Source of the DNA: Actinomadura xylanilytica
Lineage (GTDB): Bacteria; Actinomycetota; Actinomycetes; Streptosporangiales; Streptosporangiaceae
Assembly (NCBI RefSeq): GCF_030283145.1
Contig: NZ_JASNWE010000003.1
Span: forward strand, 310,001 to 374,000
Length of the DNA: 64,000 bases
Reading direction: 5' to 3'
This document shows positions 35,574 to 43,816 of this stretch, one piece after another. Every line of letters starts with the position of its first letter. Positions within the stretch are counted from its first letter, which is position 1. The notes beneath the pieces are model-generated. The model searched no databases and was not told where the DNA came from. It saw nothing but the letters and a program-made list of their open reading frames with translations. The translations under genes were made by a program, and so were the position numbers.

Positions 35574-36956
35574 ATGGCTTCCAGTGACCATCCGCCCGCC
35601 AGGCCGCCGGCGCCCCCGCCGACGGCGGCCCCGGTGACCCGGCGGTCCTTCCTGCGCGGCTCGGCCGCGTTCGGCGCCGTCGCGGGCCTCGGCGCGATCG
35701 GCGGCGGCGCGCTGCTCACCGGCTGCTCCTCCCGGGAGCGGTCCGGGCCGGTCACCGAGCTCAACATGCACCACGACGCCGCGGTGGGCCCGCTGTTCGC
35801 GCCCTACGTCGAGTACTTCAACGCCCACTACAAGCCGCTGAAACTCGGCACGTCCTACGTGGCGCAGGACTACCTGACGGTCACCAACCAGCAGCTCGCC
35901 GGCGGCAACGTGTCCTACGACGTGCTGTCCGCCGACGAGGGCTACCTGGAGTCCTGGTCGAAGAACCGGTGGATCACCTCGCTGGACGACCTGCCGGGCA
36001 TCGGCGGGCTGCTCGCCGACATGAACCCGGGCGTCGCCGACTCGCTCAGGAGCCCGGACGGCAAGCTCTACGCACTCCCCTACTTCCAGGGCGCCGAGCT
36101 GTTCGCGGTCAACACCGAGCACCTCCAGAAGATCGGCGCGGGCCCGCCCGCGACCTGGGAGGAGTTCCTGGAGCAGGCGCGCGAGCTGAAGGCCAAGGGG
36201 GTGAGCGCCGTCCCGTACTCGCCCTACTGGATCAAGTACGCGTTCCTCGCCTGGCACCAGTTCGCCGCCGAGTGCGCCTCCGAGGGCGGCGGGGACCTGT
36301 TCGGCCAGGACGCCGCGCCGAACCTGAAGGGGAACGCCGTCGCGCGGGCCACCCTGGAGCGCTGGCGGACCCTCTACTCCGAGGGCCTGGTCCCCAAGGA
36401 CCTGCTCACCACCGACTACGGCGGCATCACCAACATCTTCGGCGGCGGCAAGAGCAGCTTCTCGCTGCGCTACCAGGCGCAGATCGTCGGCTGGAGGGAC
36501 CCCGAGCAGAGCCGCGCGGCCAAGTCGATCAAGAACGTGCTCATCCCCGGCCGGACCCGCCAGACGCACGGGTTCGGCGCGCACTGGATGCTGTCGTACG
36601 CGATCAGGAGCCGCGAGCACGCGGCGACCGCGATGAGCTACCTGGGCGGGCCCGGCCGGGACGGCTCGTACCACGTGCCGAAGAACCTGGTCGCGATCGC
36701 GCTCGGGCTGTCCAGCGGCTACAAGAGCGTCGACCGCGACCCGGCCGTGCTGGCCTCCTGGGCGAAGTGGGCCGACGTCGACGCGCTCACCGAGCAGCTC
36801 GCCAAGGCCGTCCCCCTCGGCCCGGTCACCAACAAGAAGTGGTACCCGAAGTTCGGCGACATGGCCTGCGCCACCCTCCAGGAGGTCGTGCTCGGCAAGA
36901 AGTCGCCGGACGAGGGGCTCACGGAGATGAGCGATTTCGTGGCGGAACAGAAATGA
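35574..36956 (+). CDS. ABC-transporter solute-binding lipoprotein (CUT1-like)
   Basis: A 460-residue extracellular binding protein. The N-terminus has a Tat motif ('RRSFLRGSAAF') followed by a lipobox 'LLTGC' near residue 51, so it is probably exported folded and anchored by lipid to the membrane. The body is type-1 periplasmic-binding (SBP_bac_8-like): 'YDVLSADEGYLESW', 'LPYFQGAELFAVNTEHLQKIG', 'TWEEFLEQARELKAKG'. ATG 35574 has GGAGCAGCCC upstream. The stop overlaps permease 1 (ATGA). Given the neighbours, the ligand is likely an N-acylated amino acid or amino sugar-like compound, not necessarily a sugar. Confidence 0.92.
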   Translation: MASSDHPPARPPAPPPTAAPVTRRSFLRGSAAFGAVAGLGAIGGGALLTGCSSRERSGPVTELNMHHDAAVGPLFAPYVEYFNAHYKPLKLGTSYVAQDYLTVTNQQLAGGNVSYDVLSADEGYLESWSKNRWITSLDDLPGIGGLLADMNPGVADSLRSPDGKLYALPYFQGAELFAVNTEHLQKIGAGPPATWEEFLEQARELKAKGVSAVPYSPYWIKYAFLAWHQFAAECASEGGGDLFGQDAAPNLKGNAVARATLERWRTLYSEGLVPKDLLTTDYGGITNIFGGGKSSFSLRYQAQIVGWRDPEQSRAAKSIKNVLIPGRTRQTHGFGAHWMLSYAIRSREHAATAMSYLGGPGRDGSYHVPKNLVAIALGLSSGYKSVDRDPAVLASWAKWADVDALTEQLAKAVPLGPVTNKKWYPKFGDMACATLQEVVLGKKSPDEGLTEMSDFVAEQK

Positions 36957-37885
36957 CGGCCGCGGTGAGGTCCCCGAGAGCGGCCCGCGGGGCCGCGCGG
37001 CGCGGCGACGCGCGGTTCGGCATGGGCATGGCCGCGCCCGCGCTGCTCGTCACGGTCGCGCTGCTGGCCTACCCCCTCGTGTACTCGTTCTGGGTCAGCC
37101 TGCACGACCAGACCCTCGGCAGCCGGGGCCGGGCCGAGTGGGTCGGCCTGGACAACTACCGGTCGGTGCTGACCGACCCGATCTTCATGCCCTCGCTCGG
37201 CCGGACGGTGCTGTTCGCCGCCGCGGTCATCGCCGGGACGCTGCTGCTCGGGACGGTCTTCGCGCTGGCCCTCAACCAGGAGTTCCGCGGCCGGTCGGTG
37301 GTCCGGGGCGTGCTGATCCTGCCCTGGTCGCTGTCCCAGATCACGCTCGCGCTCACCTTCGGCTGGATCTTCAACTCGACGTTCGGGCCGCTGAACGGCG
37401 CGCTCAAGCAGGCCGGGGTGATCGACGACTACGTCGCCTGGTTCGCCTCCGGGCAGGTGGCGCTGACCGTCATGGCGGTCGCGTTCGTGTGGAGCCTGGT
37501 GCCGTTCGCGACGCTGCTCATCCTGGGCGCGCTCCAGACGGTGCCCGAGGACCTGCACAAGGCCGCCCGGATCGACGGCGCCGGGCCGGTGCGCCGGTTC
37601 TTCTTCGTCACCCTGCCGTGGATCCGCGACACCGTGCTGGTGGTGGCGGTGCTCGCCCTGATCAACGCGTTCCTGGCGTTCGCGCTGATCTACGTCCTCA
37701 CCGGCGGCGGCCCCGGCACCGAGACCACCCTGCTGTCGTGGTGGGGCTACACCACCGCGTTCCGCGACCTCGACCTCGGCCGCGGCGCGGCGATCTTCTA
37801 TCTGATGACGCTGGCGATGGTGGTCCTCGCCGCGCTGACCGCGCTCTGCATCCGCGGGCGCTCCAGGAAGGGGCGGCACGAGTGA
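36953..37885 (+). CDS. ABC-transporter permease 1 (MalF-like)
   Basis: A 310-residue inner-membrane protein with six hydrophobic helices and the EAA loop 'EDLHKAARIDGAGPVRRFFFVTLPWIR' region near residues 200-225. The start overlaps the binding-protein stop by 4 bases. Partner of the next permease. Forms the importer channel. Confidence 0.92.
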   Translation: MTAAVRSPRAARGAARRGDARFGMGMAAPALLVTVALLAYPLVYSFWVSLHDQTLGSRGRAEWVGLDNYRSVLTDPIFMPSLGRTVLFAAAVIAGTLLLGTVFALALNQEFRGRSVVRGVLILPWSLSQITLALTFGWIFNSTFGPLNGALKQAGVIDDYVAWFASGQVALTVMAVAFVWSLVPFATLLILGALQTVPEDLHKAARIDGAGPVRRFFFVTLPWIRDTVLVVAVLALINAFLAFALIYVLTGGGPGTETTLLSWWGYTTAFRDLDLGRGAAIFYLMTLAMVVLAALTALCIRGRSRKGRHE

Positions 37886-38757
37886 TGACCGGCCGAACCC
37901 GGGGGCGCCTGGTGTCGCGCGCCCTGCGGGTGATCGTGGTGACGGCCCTGCTGCTGTGGGTGCTGCTGCCCTTCTACTTCCTCCTCCTCGTCGCGCTGAC
38001 CTCCAAGGCCGACTCACTGGCCACTCCCCCGCGGTGGATCCCCGCGATGGACTTCGGCAGCTTCGAGAAGATCTTCGACTCGCTGTTCAGCTCGGCCCCC
38101 GCGTCCAGCCCCAGCGACCTGATCATTCCCGGGATCCAGAACAGCGCGGTGGTGGCGTTCTTCGTGGCGCTGCTGAACATCGTGATCGGCAGCATGGGCG
38201 GGTACGCGTTCGCGCGGTTCCGGTTCCCCGGCTCCCGGGTCGTCCCGGGGCTGCTGCTCGGCACCCAGCTCGTGCCGGTCTTCGCGCTGGTCGTCCCCTT
38301 CTACGTGATCCTGCGCTCGGTGAACCTGACCGACTCCAACGCCGGCATCGTGATCGCGCACCTGAGCTTCACGGTCCCGTTCTCGGTGTGGATGATGCGC
38401 TCGTTCTTCAAGGGGATCCCGATCGAGGTGGACCGGGCCGCCATGATCGACGGCTGCACCCGGTGGCAGGTGTTCTACCGGGTGGTGCTGCCGCTGGCCC
38501 GGCCCGGCCTGATCAGCGTGGGCCTGTTCTCGTTCATGGTGTCGTGGAACGACTTCCTGTTCGCGCTGGTCCTCAACTCGCGGACCGACGCCATGCTGAT
38601 CCAGCCGGCGATCTCCGGTCTCTACAACGTCCGCGAGCAGTCCTTCGGGATCATGGCGGCCGGCACCCTGCTGGCGGCCCTGCCCACCATGCTGCTCGCG
38701 CTCATCTCGCAGCGGTTCCTCGTGCGTGGCCTGACTTCAGGCGTCGGAAAGGTGTGA
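37885..38757 (+). CDS. ABC-transporter permease 2 (MalG-like)
   Basis: A 290-residue permease with about six helices and the EAA motif 'IEVDRAAMIDGCTRWQVFYRVVLPLARPG' near residues 175-205. ATG 37885 overlaps the previous stop (TGATG); GTG 37882 is an alternative. The end overlaps the ATPase start by 4 bases. Probably coupled to MalF-like permease 1 as a heterodimer. Confidence 0.92.
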   Translation: MTGRTRGRLVSRALRVIVVTALLLWVLLPFYFLLLVALTSKADSLATPPRWIPAMDFGSFEKIFDSLFSSAPASSPSDLIIPGIQNSAVVAFFVALLNIVIGSMGGYAFARFRFPGSRVVPGLLLGTQLVPVFALVVPFYVILRSVNLTDSNAGIVIAHLSFTVPFSVWMMRSFFKGIPIEVDRAAMIDGCTRWQVFYRVVLPLARPGLISVGLFSFMVSWNDFLFALVLNSRTDAMLIQPAISGLYNVREQSFGIMAAGTLLAALPTMLLALISQRFLVRGLTSGVGKV

Positions 38758-39848
38758 CGGTGTCCGGTATCGAGCTCAAGCAGGTCAGCAAGCGGTTCGG
38801 CGAATCACTGATCGTCGACTCGATCGACCTGACCATCGAGGACGGCAGCTTCACGGTGCTGCTCGGGCCGAGCGGCTGCGGCAAGACCACGACGCTCAAC
38901 ATGATCTCCGGCCTGGAGGAGCCGTCCGGCGGGAAGATCCTGTTCGACGGCGAGGAGGTGCAGGACCTCGCGCCGCACAAGCGCGACGTCGCCATGGTGT
39001 TCCAGTCGTACGCGCTCTACCCGAACCGCACGGTCGAGGACAACATCGCCTTCGCCCTCAAGCTCCGCAAGACCCCCGCCGCGGAGATCCGGGAGCGCGT
39101 CGACGAGGCCGCGGAGATGCTCGGCATCACGCCGCTGCTGCGCCGCCGCCCCCGGCAGCTCTCGGGCGGCCAGCAGCAGCGGGTCGCGCTGGCCCGCGCG
39201 ATCGTCCGGCGGCCGAACGTGTTCCTGCTGGACGAGCCGCTGAGCAACCTGGACGCCAAGCTGCGCGCCGACATGCGGATCAGCCTGCGCGAGCTCCAGA
39301 AGAAGCTGAAGGGGACCTTCGTCTACGTGACCCACGACCAGGGCGAGGCGATGAGCATGGCCGACCAGGTCGTGGTCATGAACGGCGGCCTCGTCCAGCA
39401 GGACGCCAGGCCGCTGGACCTGTACCGGCGGCCCGCCAACCGGTTCGTGGCGGGGTTCGTCGGCACCCCGTCGATGAACTTCATCACCGGCGGCCTCGGC
39501 GGCGACGGCTCCTTCACCCGGGACGGGCTGTCGATCCCGGTCGGCTGGTCGCGGCCCGCCCGGGAGAACGTCACGCTCGGCGTCCGCCCCGAGGACGTCA
39601 CGCTGACGCCCGCGGCGGAGGGCGCCCCCGGCCGGGTCCGCATGGTCGAGCGGCTCGGCGTGGAGGCGATCGTGGTGGCGGCCTTCCCGTTCGGGGACGT
39701 CGTGGCCCGGACCGGACCCGACGTCGACCTCGACGGGGACGCACCGGTCACCATGGAGATCGGCAAGGGCAAGGCGCATCTGTTCGACTCCGGCGACGGC
39801 GCCGCGATCGCCCTGGGGGACGCGATGACAGGAGGCCGGAATGGCTGA
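38754..39848 (+). CDS. ABC-transporter ATPase (MsmX/UgpC-like)
   Basis: A 364-residue nucleotide-binding subunit. Walker A 'GPSGCGKTTTLN' near residue 40, Q loop 'FQSYALYPN', signature 'LSGGQQQRVALARAI' near 137, Walker B 'VFLLDEPLSNLDAKL', H loop 'YVTHDQGEAM'. The C-terminal TOBE-like regulatory domain is at about 245-364. Actinobacterial CUT1 importers often share an ATPase encoded elsewhere; here it is in the operon, which implies a dedicated system. It overlaps the next gene by 8 bases. Confidence 0.93.
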   Translation: MTVSGIELKQVSKRFGESLIVDSIDLTIEDGSFTVLLGPSGCGKTTTLNMISGLEEPSGGKILFDGEEVQDLAPHKRDVAMVFQSYALYPNRTVEDNIAFALKLRKTPAAEIRERVDEAAEMLGITPLLRRRPRQLSGGQQQRVALARAIVRRPNVFLLDEPLSNLDAKLRADMRISLRELQKKLKGTFVYVTHDQGEAMSMADQVVVMNGGLVQQDARPLDLYRRPANRFVAGFVGTPSMNFITGGLGGDGSFTRDGLSIPVGWSRPARENVTLGVRPEDVTLTPAAEGAPGRVRMVERLGVEAIVVAAFPFGDVVARTGPDVDLDGDAPVTMEIGKGKAHLFDSGDGAAIALGDAMTGGRNG

Positions 39849-41313
39849 CGGCACGACGATCGACGAGGGCCTGCTGCACATCGGCGGGCAGGCCCGGCCG
39901 GCGACCGGCGGGGCGGTGTACGAGGCGGTCAGCCCGGTGACGGGCGAGCGGTTCGCGCGCCTGGCCCGCGCCGCCGAGCCCGACGTCGAGGCCGCCGTGG
40001 CCGCGGCGGGCGAGGCGTTCGAGGCCAACCGGCAGGAGACGGCGTTCACCCGGGCCGACTGGTGCCACCGCGTCGCCGCGGTCATCGAGGCCCGCGCCGC
40101 CGGCATCGCCCCGCTGCTCTCGCTGGAGCACGGCAAGCCGCTCGCCCAGGCCGAAGGCGAGATCATGCTGGCCGCGCAGGGGTTCCGGCTCGCCGCGGAG
40201 GAGGCCAAGCGGCTCGGCGGCGAGACCGTCCCGGTGCGGGACGGCACCAAGCTGGTGCTGACCACCCGCAAGCCCCGCGGGGTGTTCGCGGCGATCACGC
40301 CGTTCAACTTCCCGGTGAACATCCCGGTGGAGTACCTCGGCCCGCTGCTGGCCAACGGGAACGCCGTGGTGTGGCGGCCCGCGCCGTCCACCGCCGCCGT
40401 CGCCGCCGCGCTGTTCGGCTGTGTCGAGGAGGCGGGCGTCCCGGCGGGACTGGTCAACCTCGTCACCGGCCCGGACGTGGCGCCCGCCCGGCTGCTGGTC
40501 TCGCACCCCGGCGTGGCCGGCGTGTGCTTCACCGGCAGCTCCCGGACCGGCGCCGAGATCGCGGCGCTCGCGGCGGGCAAGTCCCAGCTGATGGAGCTGG
40601 GCGGCAACGGGCCCATCGTCGTGCTCCCCGACGCCGACCTCGACCGGGCCGCCGCCGCGATCGCGTCCTCGGCGTTCATGAACTCGGGCCAGTCGTGCTC
40701 GGCGGCCGGCCGGATCATCGCGGCCGGGTCCATCGCCGGGGAGCTCACCGCCCGGCTCGTCGAGCACGCCCGCCGGGAGGTCGTCGGCTCACCGTTCGAG
40801 CCCGGGACCACCATGGGCCCGGTGCACAACGCCGGGGTCGCCGCCACGATGGCGCGGCACGTCGCCGACGCCGAGGCCCGGGGCGCGCGGACCGCGTTCG
40901 GCGGGGCCCCGCTGACGGACCGGCCGACCGGACTGTACTGGCGGCCGACCGTGCTGGCGGGCGTCGCCCCGGACGCCGAGGTGATGCGGGAGGAGACCTT
41001 CGGCCCGATCGCCCCCGTCCTGGCGGTCGCGGACGACACCGAGGCGATCGTGGCGGCGGCCAACGCCGGGAGCTTCGGCCTCAGCTCCGCCGTCTTCGGC
41101 CGCGACCTGGACCGGACGCTCGCCGTGGCGGGCCGGCTCCGGACCGGCCAGGTGACGGTCAACGACCACAGCAACTACTGGGAGCTGCACCTGCCGTTCG
41201 GCGGTGCCCCCGGCCGCGCCAGTGGGCACGGTAGGCTGGGCGGCCGGCACGCCGCGCAGGTGGTGACCGAGCTCCAGTCGATCTCCATCGACCTGCCCTC
41301 CCCCTGGCGCTGA
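39841..41313 (+). CDS. Aldehyde dehydrogenase
   Basis: NAD(P)-dependent aldehyde dehydrogenase, 490 residues. 'ITPFNFPVNIPVEYLGPLLANGNAVVWRPAPST' region near 155, catalytic Glu in 'MELGGNGPIVV', catalytic Cys in 'FMNSGQSCSAAGR' near 282, and 'REETFGPIAPVL' near 383. It resembles succinic or ketoglutarate semialdehyde dehydrogenases. ATG 39841 lies inside the ATPase gene end. In this locus it could oxidise the aldehyde released by the L- or D-type hydroxy-amino-acid aldolase, so the arms together would degrade an N-acyl hydroxy-D-amino acid to glycine and an acid. That pathway is inferred. Confidence 0.9.
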   Translation: MADGTTIDEGLLHIGGQARPATGGAVYEAVSPVTGERFARLARAAEPDVEAAVAAAGEAFEANRQETAFTRADWCHRVAAVIEARAAGIAPLLSLEHGKPLAQAEGEIMLAAQGFRLAAEEAKRLGGETVPVRDGTKLVLTTRKPRGVFAAITPFNFPVNIPVEYLGPLLANGNAVVWRPAPSTAAVAAALFGCVEEAGVPAGLVNLVTGPDVAPARLLVSHPGVAGVCFTGSSRTGAEIAALAAGKSQLMELGGNGPIVVLPDADLDRAAAAIASSAFMNSGQSCSAAGRIIAAGSIAGELTARLVEHARREVVGSPFEPGTTMGPVHNAGVAATMARHVADAEARGARTAFGGAPLTDRPTGLYWRPTVLAGVAPDAEVMREETFGPIAPVLAVADDTEAIVAAANAGSFGLSSAVFGRDLDRTLAVAGRLRTGQVTVNDHSNYWELHLPFGGAPGRASGHGRLGGRHAAQVVTELQSISIDLPSPWR

Positions 41314-41397
41314 ACGCGCTCCCTCCGGGGTTGCCGGGGCCCGGGGACGCTGCTAGCTTACCCGTCTCACATGATCATGAAGAGGGAGGCTGAGGCC

Positions 41398-41451
41398 ATG
41401 GTTCACCCGGGTCCTCCTCCGCACGCCCTCGGCCGGGCCGGCACCCGCTGA
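41398..41451 (+). CDS. Possible 17-residue leader peptide
   Basis: ATG 41398 to TGA 41451 reads MVHPGPPPHALGRAGTR, with GAGGCTGAGGCC immediately upstream as a ribosome-binding site. The strong hairpin pair lies 60 to 165 bases downstream, so an attenuation-like layout is imaginable. The high Pro/His/Arg content is not informative. Weakly supported. Confidence 0.25.
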   Translation: MVHPGPPPHALGRAGTR

Positions 41452-41511
41452 GCGCGGGCTCGGATCCCCCGAACCACCGGGAGCGTCACGTGTCCTCTTC
41501 TCCGCTCCCGC

Positions 41512-41540
41512 GGTCCCCCCGGCCTGCGGCCGGGGGGACC
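41512..41540 (+). terminator. Perfect 13-bp hairpin
   Basis: GGTCCCCCCGGCC, loop TGC, GGCCGGGGGGACC. All 13 pairs match, mostly G-C, without a T tract. It probably ends the long catabolic operon, or attenuates a transcript starting near 41360. Confidence 0.6.
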
Positions 41541-41584
41541 GGGGCCGGCATCGCGGCACCGGACCAGCCCGTGCGGTGACACCG

Positions 41585-41614
41585 GCGGGACCGGAGGCCG
41601 GCCGCCGGTCCCGC
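41585..41614 (+). terminator. Second GC hairpin in the spacer
   Basis: GCGGGACCGG and CCGGTCCCGC form ten perfect pairs around a ten-base loop that contains GGCCGGCC. It lies 44 bases after the first hairpin. Confidence 0.4.
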
Positions 41615-41749
41615 ACCGCCATCGCTCAGGCTTGACCATTTCTTTCAGGTTTCGCCCAGGTTTGGGGCTTACAGTCACAGCAGGACCCCACCGAAGTGGG
41701 GAACGGGACGTTGGGACCAATGGCGATCTTGGCGCAGGAGCACACGGTG

Positions 41750-42118
41750 ATGAACCTCGATAGGGCGCGAGTGGAGCACAGCGCTGCTGGCGGGGTGGTG
41801 ACCTTCCCCGCCGAAGTGGACCTGAGCAACGGCGAGACGATCCTCGCCCAGACGCTGGACCTCCTCGACTCGGGGGTGCCGACCCTGATCATCGACCTGG
41901 GCGACTGCGCCTTCTGCGACTCCACCGGGCCGAACCTGATCTTCCGCGCGCAGGCGCGGGCGGGCGAGCTGGGCGTGCCGATGTGGGTCGTCCTGCCGTC
42001 CCGCGGCATCGTCCGGCGGGTCTGCGACGTGGCCGGCCTGGCGCGGCGCGTCGCGATCGCCCCCGACCGGCACACCGCGCTCGCCGCGCTGACCGGCTCG
42101 TCCGCCCGCCTCGGCTGA
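41750..42118 (+). CDS. STAS-domain protein (anti-sigma factor antagonist-like)
   Basis: A 122-residue single STAS domain. 'GGVVTFPAEVDLSNGETI' and 'LIIDLGDCAFCDSTGPNLIF' match the SpoIIAA/RsbV pattern; the DSTG serine is the phosphorylation site of such proteins. Start ATG 41750, with CAGGAG 9 bases upstream; ATG 41720 or GTG 41696 would lengthen it. No sigma factor or anti-sigma kinase is encoded nearby, so it is an orphan regulator. Confidence 0.85.
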   Translation: MNLDRARVEHSAAGGVVTFPAEVDLSNGETILAQTLDLLDSGVPTLIIDLGDCAFCDSTGPNLIFRAQARAGELGVPMWVVLPSRGIVRRVCDVAGLARRVAIAPDRHTALAALTGSSARLG

Positions 42119-42130
42119 CCCGCCCGCCTC

Positions 42131-42196
42131 GCCCGGTTCGCTCTCGCGGCCCGTCACTTTCACGGCCCGTTCACTCTCGCGGCCCGTTCACTTTCG
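42131..42196. repeat. Four-copy 16-17 base tandem repeat
   Basis: Copies of CGGCCCGTTCACTYTCG at 42147, 42163 and 42180, with a degenerate one at 42131. They fill the tail-to-tail gap between the STAS and cytochrome b genes and run over the cytochrome b stop codon (42188-42190). Probably slippage-derived. Confidence 0.75.
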
Positions 42197-43816
42197 CGGC
42201 GGGCCGATCTCGGTGTCCTCGGAGCGCCGGGGCGGCTGCGCGAGGTCGGCCGCGAAGCGGCGGTTGAGGGCGAGCCTCGCCCGGCCGAGGGCGGTGCGGG
42301 TCTCGGGAGGCGTGACCCCGTCGTGTTCCGGCCGGTCCCCCATCCTGACCGCCGGGGCCGGGCGCGGGTCGGTGATCGCGGCGGTCTCGGCGGAGGTGAG
42401 CCGCCGTTCGACCTCGACGTACCGTCCACTCGGGAGCCGCCTGACGACACCGGTCTCCAGCCCGTGGGCGACGAGGTCGGCGTCGCGCCGCTGGAGCCCC
42501 AGGCAGATCCGGTAGGCGACGGTGTAGGCGAGCACCGGGCCGAGCAGGACCGCGATCCGGAAGATCCAGGTGGTCCAGTACAGCGGGACGTGGAAGGTGT
42601 GCGCGAGGACGTCGTTGCCGCCCGCGATCCACAGGACGCCGTAGAAGGTGACGCCGGCGGCGCCGATGCCGGTGCGGGCGGGAACGTCGCGCGGCCGGTC
42701 CAGCAGGTGGTGGATCTGGTGGTCACCGGTGACCCACCGCTCCAGGAACGGGTAGAGCGCCAGGCCGGTGAACAGCAGCCCCGGGACGACCAGCGCGGGG
42801 ACGAGGACGCTGAGGGGCAGGGTGTGCCCGAACGTGGTGACCTCCCAGGCGGGCATCATCCGCAGCGCGCCCTCCAGCCAGCCCATGTACCAGTCGGGCT
42901 GGGAGCCCGAGCTGATCGCGCCGGGGTCGTACGGGCCGAACAGCCAGACCGGGTTGATCTGGAAGAACGTGGCCAGCAGCGCCGTCGCGGCGAAGACCCA
43001 GAGGAAGAACGCGGTGGTCTTGGCGATGAAGACGGGGAAGAACGGGTAGCCGCGGACGGTCCGGTTGCCGCTGCCCTTCCCCGGGAACTGCGTGTGTGTC
43101 TGCCGCCAGGTGAGCACGATGGCGTGCAGCGGGATGAGCGCGAGCAGGATGCCCGGGATCAGCAGGATGTGGACGATGTACAGGCGCGGGACGATGAGGT
43201 CGCCGGGGAACTCGCCGCCGAACAGGAACATCAGCGCGTAGCTGCCGACCAGCGGCAGCGAGACGACGACGCCCTCCAGGATGCGCAGGCCGGTGCCCGA
43301 CAGCAGGTCGTCGGGCAGCGAGTAGCCGAACAGGCCGTTCAGCATGACCAGCACGAACAGCCCGATCCCGATCAGCCAGTTGAGCTCGCGCGGCTTGCGG
43401 AACGCGCCGGTGAAGAAGTTGCGGAGCAGGTGGACGCAGATGGCGGCCATGAAGATGATCGTCGCCCAGTGGTGGATCTGCCGGACCAGCAGCCCGCCGC
43501 GGACGTCGAAGCTGATCCGCAGGGTGGAGGCGTACGCCTCGCTCATCCGCACCCCGCGCAGCGGCTCGTAGGACCCGTCGTAGACGACCTCGGCCATCCC
43601 GGGCTTGAAGAACAGGGTCAGGAACACCCCGGTCAGCAGGATGATCGCGAACGCGTACATCGCGATCTCGCCGAGCAGGAAGCTCCAGTGGTCGGGGAAC
43701 GCCTTGCGCATCGACGTGCGCAGGAACGCGGCTCCGCCGAACCGCTCGTTCACGGCCCGGCCGAGTGAGGCGAGGGCCCGGGGCGGGGGTTGCGGACGTT
43801 GCGACCGAGGGGACAC
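42188..43816 (-). CDS. Cytochrome b subunit, QcrB-type (stand-alone)
   Basis: A 542-residue membrane protein of the actinobacterial bc-complex b subunit. Heme ligand pairs are visible: 'RQIHHWATIIFMAAICVH' and 'YIVHILLIPGILLALIPLH'. 'GYPFFPVFIAKTTAFFLWV', 'AWEVTTFGHTLPL' and 'NPVWLFGPYDPG' are family signatures. The N-terminus 'FLRTSMRKAFPDHWSFLLGEIAMYAF' is typical. GTG 43816 has AAGGAGAACACGCC upstream. The usual qcrC and qcrA partners, and ctaE, are not adjacent, so this is a second, solitary paralogue rather than the housekeeping operon. It may pair with other electron-transfer proteins. Confidence 0.88.
   Translation of the reverse strand: MSPRSQRPQPPPRALASLGRAVNERFGGAAFLRTSMRKAFPDHWSFLLGEIAMYAFAIILLTGVFLTLFFKPGMAEVVYDGSYEPLRGVRMSEAYASTLRISFDVRGGLLVRQIHHWATIIFMAAICVHLLRNFFTGAFRKPRELNWLIGIGLFVLVMLNGLFGYSLPDDLLSGTGLRILEGVVVSLPLVGSYALMFLFGGEFPGDLIVPRLYIVHILLIPGILLALIPLHAIVLTWRQTHTQFPGKGSGNRTVRGYPFFPVFIAKTTAFFLWVFAATALLATFFQINPVWLFGPYDPGAISSGSQPDWYMGWLEGALRMMPAWEVTTFGHTLPLSVLVPALVVPGLLFTGLALYPFLERWVTGDHQIHHLLDRPRDVPARTGIGAAGVTFYGVLWIAGGNDVLAHTFHVPLYWTTWIFRIAVLLGPVLAYTVAYRICLGLQRRDADLVAHGLETGVVRRLPSGRYVEVERRLTSAETAAITDPRPAPAVRMGDRPEHDGVTPPETRTALGRARLALNRRFAADLAQPPRRSEDTEIGPPRK

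Larger units (their letters stand above)
41314..41749. other. Gene-poor spacer with strong hairpins and a possible mini-ORF
   Basis: 436 bases between the ALDH stop and the STAS start. It holds a TAGCTT-type -10 near 41354, a 17-codon open frame from ATG 41398 (MVHPGPPPHALGRAGTR; up to 26 codons from ATG 41371), and two hairpins (41512-41540 and 41585-41614). A 3' untranslated region, leader RNA or small ncRNA is possible. I see no larger gene. Confidence 0.5.

Noticed and set aside
33114..36674. 1186-codon minus-strand open frame
   Set aside because: Only 33114-33857 is IclR-like. The rest lies opposite the D-aminoacylase and binding-protein genes and has the Arg/Gly/Ala-rich composition of a shadow frame.
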